Below are positions 60,178-64,000 of a stretch of 64,000 bases of DNA, in pieces; positions within the stretch are counted from its first letter, which is position 1, and each line of letters opens with the position of its first letter. Made by a program: the position numbers and the translations under genes. Where the stretch lies: positions 2,170,001 to 2,234,000 of the forward strand of contig CAWUEY030000001.1 of NCBI GenBank assembly GCA_963921245.4, written 5' to 3'. A model generated the notes under the pieces. It had not been told where the DNA came from. It saw only the letters and a list, made by a program, of their open reading frames with translations, and did no database searches. The DNA comes from JABJGO01 sp963921245 (GTDB taxonomy: Bacteria > Pseudomonadota > Alphaproteobacteria > Rhodospirillales > Casp-alpha2).

Positions 60178-60800
60178 AATCGATTTGGGATACCCTTGCC
60201 CGAACACTCGGCGCATGGACACTCGGTGCATGGACGCTCGGGGTACAGACACTCAGTGCACGGACACTCGGGGTGACAGGGATAACGGGGATGACCGCTG
60301 TCGCCCTTGCATCCGCATTATTGGTCACATCCCCTGCGCGGGCTGATGACGAAGATACGGCGTTGCTGGCTATCGGGGCGGGCTATTACGATATTTACTG
60401 GAAAAGAGATGACGCCACGGAATTCCGCATGGAATATCGCGCCGAGAAAAAGTTCTGGGAACTGAAACCTTTTGCCGCCGTTGCGGGGACAACCAACGGG
60501 GACATTTTTGTTGGTGCCGGGGTTCTGATGGACCTGTACGTTGGGCAGCGTTGGGTGGTGACACCGAGCCTCGCGCCGCACTATTACAACAAGGGCAGCT
60601 CTTCCAAAAAAGACCTTGGACATGACATTGAATTCCGTTCCCAACTGGAAATCGCGTACCAGTTCGATGATCGCTCGCGGCTGGGTCTGTCGTTCTCGCA
60701 TTACTCCAATGCCAGCCTGGGTGACAAAAATCCCGGTTCGGAAACCTTGCTGGTGAATTACGCCATTCCGGCCACAACAGTGACCGGGTGGCTAGAATAA
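60174..60800 (+). CDS. PagL-like lipid A 3-O-deacylase
   Basis: A 208-residue outer-membrane barrel-type protein. The catalytic segment SFSHYSNASLGDKNPGSE holds the His, Ser and Glu of the PagL triad. It would remove the 3-O-acyl chain of lipid A. The signal region begins with a GTG start and holds five TLGAW-type pentapeptides before the hydrophobic core TAVALASALLVTSPARA. This long N-terminus is unusual. The LPS context of the window fits, although the lipid A genes are 37 kb away. Confidence 0.8.
   Translation: MKSIWDTLARTLGAWTLGAWTLGVQTLSARTLGVTGITGMTAVALASALLVTSPARADDEDTALLAIGAGYYDIYWKRDDATEFRMEYRAEKKFWELKPFAAVAGTTNGDIFVGAGVLMDLYVGQRWVVTPSLAPHYYNKGSSSKKDLGHDIEFRSQLEIAYQFDDRSRLGLSFSHYSNASLGDKNPGSETLLVNYAIPATTVTGWLE
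60204..60278. repeat. 15-bp x 5 in-frame repeat in the PagL-like signal region
   Basis: Five degenerate copies of ACACTCGGCGCATGG run from 60204 to 60278 and encode TLGAW, TLGAW, TLGVQ, TLSAR and TLGVT. The first two copies differ by one base; the rest have diverged. Confidence 0.92.
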
Positions 60801-61016
60801 TCCTGATGGTTTGCGAATGAGAACTCATAGAATTTCCTAAATCAACGATTAACCCACCCGGACAGGTTTTCCATGACTTTCAGTAAGCCCGTGACATTCA
60901 GGCGTTCTTCATCCAACATCCTCCGGTTAAGGACACGACAGGTGTCCTGGTCTATTGTTGCGGATCGCGCCCGGGGATGGTCCAAAACCCGCCGCGCGGG
61001 TAACCGGTTAAATGTT

Positions 61017-61027
61017 GGGGGGGGGGG
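61017..61027 (+). repeat. G11 tract at the start of the purine permease gene
   Basis: Eleven consecutive G residues lie 5 nt before ATG 61033, where the ribosome site should be. An upstream ATG at 61012 is in frame with 61033 only with the present 11 G. The tract is preceded by hairpin ACCCGC/GCGGGT (60987-61001) and palindrome TAACCGGTTA (61001-61010). Confidence 0.9.
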
Positions 61028-61032
61028 ATCTC

Positions 61033-62328
61033 ATGCAATGGATAGATGACTATTTTGGCATCACGCGCGCCGGCAGCACAGTTCGAACCGAAATTCTGGC
61101 GGGCTTCGCGACGTTTCTGACCATGGCCTATATCATCGTCGTGAACCCGACCATTCTTTCCGATGCCGGAATGGATTTCGGTGCCGTGTTTGTGGCAACC
61201 ATTCTGGCCGCTGTTATCGGTACCGCTATCATGGCACTCTGGGCCAATTGGCCCGTGGCGTTGGCGCCGGGCCTGGGTCTCAATGCATTCTTCACCTATA
61301 GCGTTGTTCTCTCTATGGGCAATTCATGGCAGGTCGCGCTGGGCGCCGTCTTCATCGGCGGGCTGGTGTTCTTTGCCCTCAGTCTTTCGGGGTTGCGCGA
61401 ACGGATTATCAACAGCATCCCTCAATCCCTGAAACTAGGGATCGGCGCCGGTATCGGCCTGTTCCTTGCGATCATCGGTCTCAAGAACATCGGCGTGATC
61501 GTGGATCATCCGGCAACCCTGGTGGGCCTCGGTGATCTATCTAGTCTGCCTGTTCTTCTGGCCGCGCTGGGATTTGTGATTATGACTGTACTGGATCGCC
61601 GGCGCATACCGGGGGCCATCGCGATCGGCATCCTGGCGGTCAGCGTGATCGGCTGGATCACCGGCGCTTCCAATCTTGAAGGTATCGTCGGTGGTGTACC
61701 CCCAATCGCGCCGACCTTCCTGCAAATGGATATCGGCGGGGCCTTGACGGCGGCCATGATCGGGGTTGTGTTTACCTTTGTCTTTGTGGATTTCCTTGAC
61801 ACCGCCGGTACGCTCACGAGTGTTGCCATCATTGCCGGCAAGGTTGATGCAGACGGCAAGGTGGAAAACATCGGCAAGGCCGTCCTCAGTGACTCCGTCG
61901 CGACGGTTGCCGGTGCCGCTCTGGGAACCTCAAACGCCACCACTTTTGTTGAGAGCGCGGCAGGCGTCAAGGAAGGTGGCCGAACCGGCTTGACGGCTCT
62001 GACCGTCGCGGGCCTGTTTCTGCTGTGTCTGGTGCTGGCACCATTGGCGCAAAGCATTCCCGCCTATGCGACCGGCCCGGCGCTGGTGTTTGTCGCCACG
62101 TTCTTTGTCAGGAACCTGACCCGTATCGACTGGGATGACGTCACAGAATTCGCGCCTGCCATGCTGGCCGCTATTCACATGCCGCTGACGTTCAGCATTG
62201 CCAACGGTATCGCCATCGGGTTCATTGTTTATGCGGTGGTCAAGGTTGCGACCGGGCGCATGAGCGATGTCAATCCCGCCGTCATCGGCGTCGCCGGCCT
62301 GGGTGTCCTGCACTACGTGTTTGGATAA
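61033..62328 (+). CDS. NCS2/AzgA-type purine permease
   Basis: A 431-residue polytopic membrane protein of the NCS2 family, AzgA branch. Hydrophobic segments fill the length; FATFLTMAYIIVVNPTILSD, APGLGLNAFFTYSVV and VFVDFLDTAGTLTSVAIIAG are signatures of adenine/guanine/hypoxanthine permeases. ATG 61033 is used; the G11 tract just upstream makes ATG 61012 an alternative start. The spacer from 60801 contains hairpins but no riboswitch that I recognise. Confidence 0.92.
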   Translation: MQWIDDYFGITRAGSTVRTEILAGFATFLTMAYIIVVNPTILSDAGMDFGAVFVATILAAVIGTAIMALWANWPVALAPGLGLNAFFTYSVVLSMGNSWQVALGAVFIGGLVFFALSLSGLRERIINSIPQSLKLGIGAGIGLFLAIIGLKNIGVIVDHPATLVGLGDLSSLPVLLAALGFVIMTVLDRRRIPGAIAIGILAVSVIGWITGASNLEGIVGGVPPIAPTFLQMDIGGALTAAMIGVVFTFVFVDFLDTAGTLTSVAIIAGKVDADGKVENIGKAVLSDSVATVAGAALGTSNATTFVESAAGVKEGGRTGLTALTVAGLFLLCLVLAPLAQSIPAYATGPALVFVATFFVRNLTRIDWDDVTEFAPAMLAAIHMPLTFSIANGIAIGFIVYAVVKVATGRMSDVNPAVIGVAGLGVLHYVFG

Positions 62329-62357
62329 GGCGGGAATACTGACGTCTGTTGTATAGC

Positions 62358-62434
62358 TGGTGCGCCCGGCAGGATTCGAACCTGCGACCCCAGGATTAGG
62401 AATCCTGTGCTCTATCCGACTGAGCTACGGGCGC
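62358..62434 (-). tRNA. tRNA-Arg (anticodon CCT)
   Basis: On the minus strand the sequence starts GCGCCCGTAGCTCAG. The acceptor pairs GCGCCCG with CGGGCGC. The anticodon stem CAGGA/TCCTG holds loop TTCCTAA with anticodon CCT (codon AGG). T loop TTCGAAT is present and CCA is encoded (62360-62358). Confidence 0.96.
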
Positions 62435-62492
62435 GCTGATCGTTTCTATATCACAGGGCCCGCGCGGCGGACCAGCCGGGAATCAACTGTCC

Positions 62493-62531
62493 GGATCAGA
62501 TGCCCGTATCAGATGCCCGGATCAAATGCCC
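62493..62531. repeat. 13-bp x 3 tandem repeat
   Basis: GGATCAGATGCCC, GTATCAGATGCCC and GGATCAAATGCCC follow directly (62493-62505, 62506-62518, 62519-62531) between tRNA-Arg and sixA. Confidence 0.95.
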
Positions 62532-62646
62532 GGGCCGCTTCGGTCCGCCCCGTCCCGCTCTGACAGGTGTTTGGCGTTGCCCTCGGTGCCGGGTGCCGAT
62601 ACGCTGACGCCCGAACAACAAAAAATACGCTCAGGGAGAGGGGCCC

Positions 62647-63150
62647 ATGCCCATACTGTTTCTGCTCCGGCACGCCAAGGCAGCGGGTATGCCCGAAAGC
62701 GGATCAAATTTCGACCGTCCCCTGCACGAGCGCGGCATTGAACAGTGTACTGCTCTGCGCGACCACATTCGCGAAAACGGCATTATTCCCGATGTTATCG
62801 TGTGTTCGCCCGCGGTGCGAACCCGTGAAACCCTGGACCACCTGCGCGACGCCTGGGACCGTGATATCCCTGTGGATTTTGCCGACACTATCTATGAGGC
62901 CCATCCCGAAGAAATCCGCCGCGCCATCGCCGCGCACGCCGGGCGTTACCAATCCATCATGGTTATCGGTCATAATCCGGGCATTCAGATGCTGGCCATG
63001 GCCCTCAGCAGCAATCGAACGGGTGCCGCCTGTCTGGAAGCGGCCCGCGGGTTCCCGACGGGCGGGCTGGCCAGGCTCGAGGTCCATCGCGAACTGTGGG
63101 ACGATGTGGAACCGGCCAAGTTTACGTTCCTCAAGATGTTCCGGCCGTGA
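62647..63150 (+). CDS. sixA: SixA-like histidine phosphatase
   Basis: A 167-residue histidine phosphatase superfamily protein with the RHG-type motif LLRHAKAAG, the second catalytic region SPAVRTRETL and the His in IGHNPGIQML. SixA removes phosphate from phospho-His in phosphorelay and PTS-Ntr systems. GGGAGAGGGGCCC lies before ATG 62647. The next 200 bp (63151-63350) show only two imperfect copies of an ACACAG(GG)AAATGC stretch. Confidence 0.88.
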   Translation: MPILFLLRHAKAAGMPESGSNFDRPLHERGIEQCTALRDHIRENGIIPDVIVCSPAVRTRETLDHLRDAWDRDIPVDFADTIYEAHPEEIRRAIAAHAGRYQSIMVIGHNPGIQMLAMALSSNRTGAACLEAARGFPTGGLARLEVHRELWDDVEPAKFTFLKMFRP

Positions 63151-63350
63151 TAGCGACCATGCCGCCGCGCCGTGGGTATTGGCTTTTACACAGAAATGCG
63201 GTGATTGAGCGCGGTCCGTCAGACAACGGGGGGTGCTCAAACCCGGTTTGGTGACTGGCACAGGGAAATGCAGTGATGATTTCCATGTCGGCGGGGCCTG
63301 CGCAAGCGTAAGCCGTGTCGGCGCGGGCCTGACGTCTCTTATCCAAACCG

Positions 63351-64000
63351 CTATTCAAACAGCGGATGATGGCAACTTACCACCCGGCCATCACTCAATG
63401 GTGTATCCGCCGGGCGTTCCACCTTGCATTTTTCCGTCGCGTAGGGGCACCGCGTATGGAATTCGCACCCCGCTGGCCGATTGGTCAGGCTCGGGACCTC
63501 ACCTTCAATGGATACCAGTGTGCGCCGTTTATCGGGGTCCGGTTGCGGGACACCTTTTACCAGCGCTTCCGTATAGGGATGGGCAGGGTTCTCAAAAATC
63601 TTTTCACAGTCACCGCGCTCAACGAGACGCCCCAGATACATAATCGCAAGCTTGTCACTGATATGCCTGACCACGGGCAGATTGTGACTGATAATCAGAT
63701 AGCCCAGGCCATGCGTGTTCTGCAGATCATTCATCAAATTGAGAATTTCACCCTGAACAGACACATCGAGACCGGCTGTGGGCTCATCCGCGATAATCAG
63801 TTTTGGATTCAACGCCAACGCCCGGGCAACACCGACCCGCCGCGCCTGACCGCCGGAAAGCTCATGGGGATAGCGCGACAGAAAGTTATTGGGCAGCCGA
63901 ACCATGTCGCACAGACGGTCGGCCTCTTCGTCCAGGTTTACGGGGATGCCATGAATCTCAAACGGCTCGACAATCAGTGACTTTACTGTTTGACGGGGAC
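63351..64000 (-). CDS. Peptide ABC transporter ATP-binding protein, C-terminal part
   Basis: The gene enters from the right edge; about 216 codons are visible. The signature LSGGQARRVGVARAL, Walker B LIIADEPTAGLD, H-loop ISHN and the oligopeptide-type C-terminal CEFHTRCPYATEKC segment identify an OppF/DppF-like subunit, with upstream residues PRQTVKSLIVEPFEI consistent with the Q-loop to signature region. It would energise dipeptide or oligopeptide uptake. Walker A lies outside the window. Confidence 0.88.
   Translation of the reverse strand, partial: PRQTVKSLIVEPFEIHGIPVNLDEEADRLCDMVRLPNNFLSRYPHELSGGQARRVGVARALALNPKLIIADEPTAGLDVSVQGEILNLMNDLQNTHGLGYLIISHNLPVVRHISDKLAIMYLGRLVERGDCEKIFENPAHPYTEALVKGVPQPDPDKRRTLVSIEGEVPSLTNRPAGCEFHTRCPYATEKCKVERPADTPLSDGRVVSCHHPLFE

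Noticed and set aside
60801..61032. Purine riboswitch before the purine permease
   Set aside because: Hairpins are present, but I could not find the conserved three-way junction pattern of a purine aptamer.

Overview
The window is a moderately GC-rich chromosomal segment of an alphaproteobacterium, probably of the Rhodospirillales or a close relative. Supporting markers are the cell-cycle regulator GcrA with a DnaA box and a CtrA-type half site upstream, a class I lysyl-tRNA synthetase, the GCS2-type glutamate-cysteine ligase, alphaproteobacterial small families (DUF3035, DUF1244), AdoCbl methylmalonyl-CoA mutase and a lipid A biosynthesis cluster. No rRNA, CRISPR array or insertion sequence was seen. 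Two tRNA genes are present: Leu(CAA) at 912-999 and Arg(CCT) at 62358-62434.

Layout. 1-4987: dsbB start, YqaA family membrane protein, tRNA-Leu, an orphan integrase-like N-terminal domain, amidase, MaoC hydratase, ribF. 5010-15445: ileS with its own promoter and an isoleucine-rich leader peptide, then lspA, a DUF3035 lipoprotein, a pair of M16 peptidases, pgi and mutL. 15450-21398: rsmD, an RluB-type pseudouridine synthase, tadA, DUF1244, purD, xseA and an M23 peptidase. 21402-27230: an envelope block on the minus strand (MsbA-like exporter, DUF374 acyltransferase, lpxK, lpxL-like) plus pmbA. 27295-33267: a single-chain NfnS/NfnL-like iron-sulfur flavoprotein, a rhodanese and tldD, partner of pmbA. 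33478-40127: a small protein/DUF2335 pair, gshA, rsmE, ubiA, class I lysS and a class IV aminotransferase.

40195-55073: a compact phage-derived element of about 15 kb. A divergent S24 (LexA/CI-like) repressor faces a co-directional block in the order of the T7 virion module: portal, scaffold, capsid, tail tubular A, tail tubular B, gp14-like internal protein, tail fibre, large terminase, SleB-type hydrolase, holin. It carries no recognisable integrase, polymerase, replication gene or small terminase, yet its genes look intact. It may be a domesticated particle or gene transfer agent-like system, or a defective prophage.

55088-64000: methylmalonyl-CoA mutase, gcrA, a Nudix protein, prolyl aminopeptidase, a PagL-like lipid A deacylase, an AzgA-type purine permease preceded by a run of 11 G, tRNA-Arg, SixA phosphatase and the end of a peptide ABC transporter ATPase.

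A recurring oddity is the number of short tandem duplications (units of 12-30 bp, and one direct repeat with a 66 bp period). They occur inside reading frames, in ribosome binding sites and in spacers; in conserved proteins they appear as in-frame repeats.
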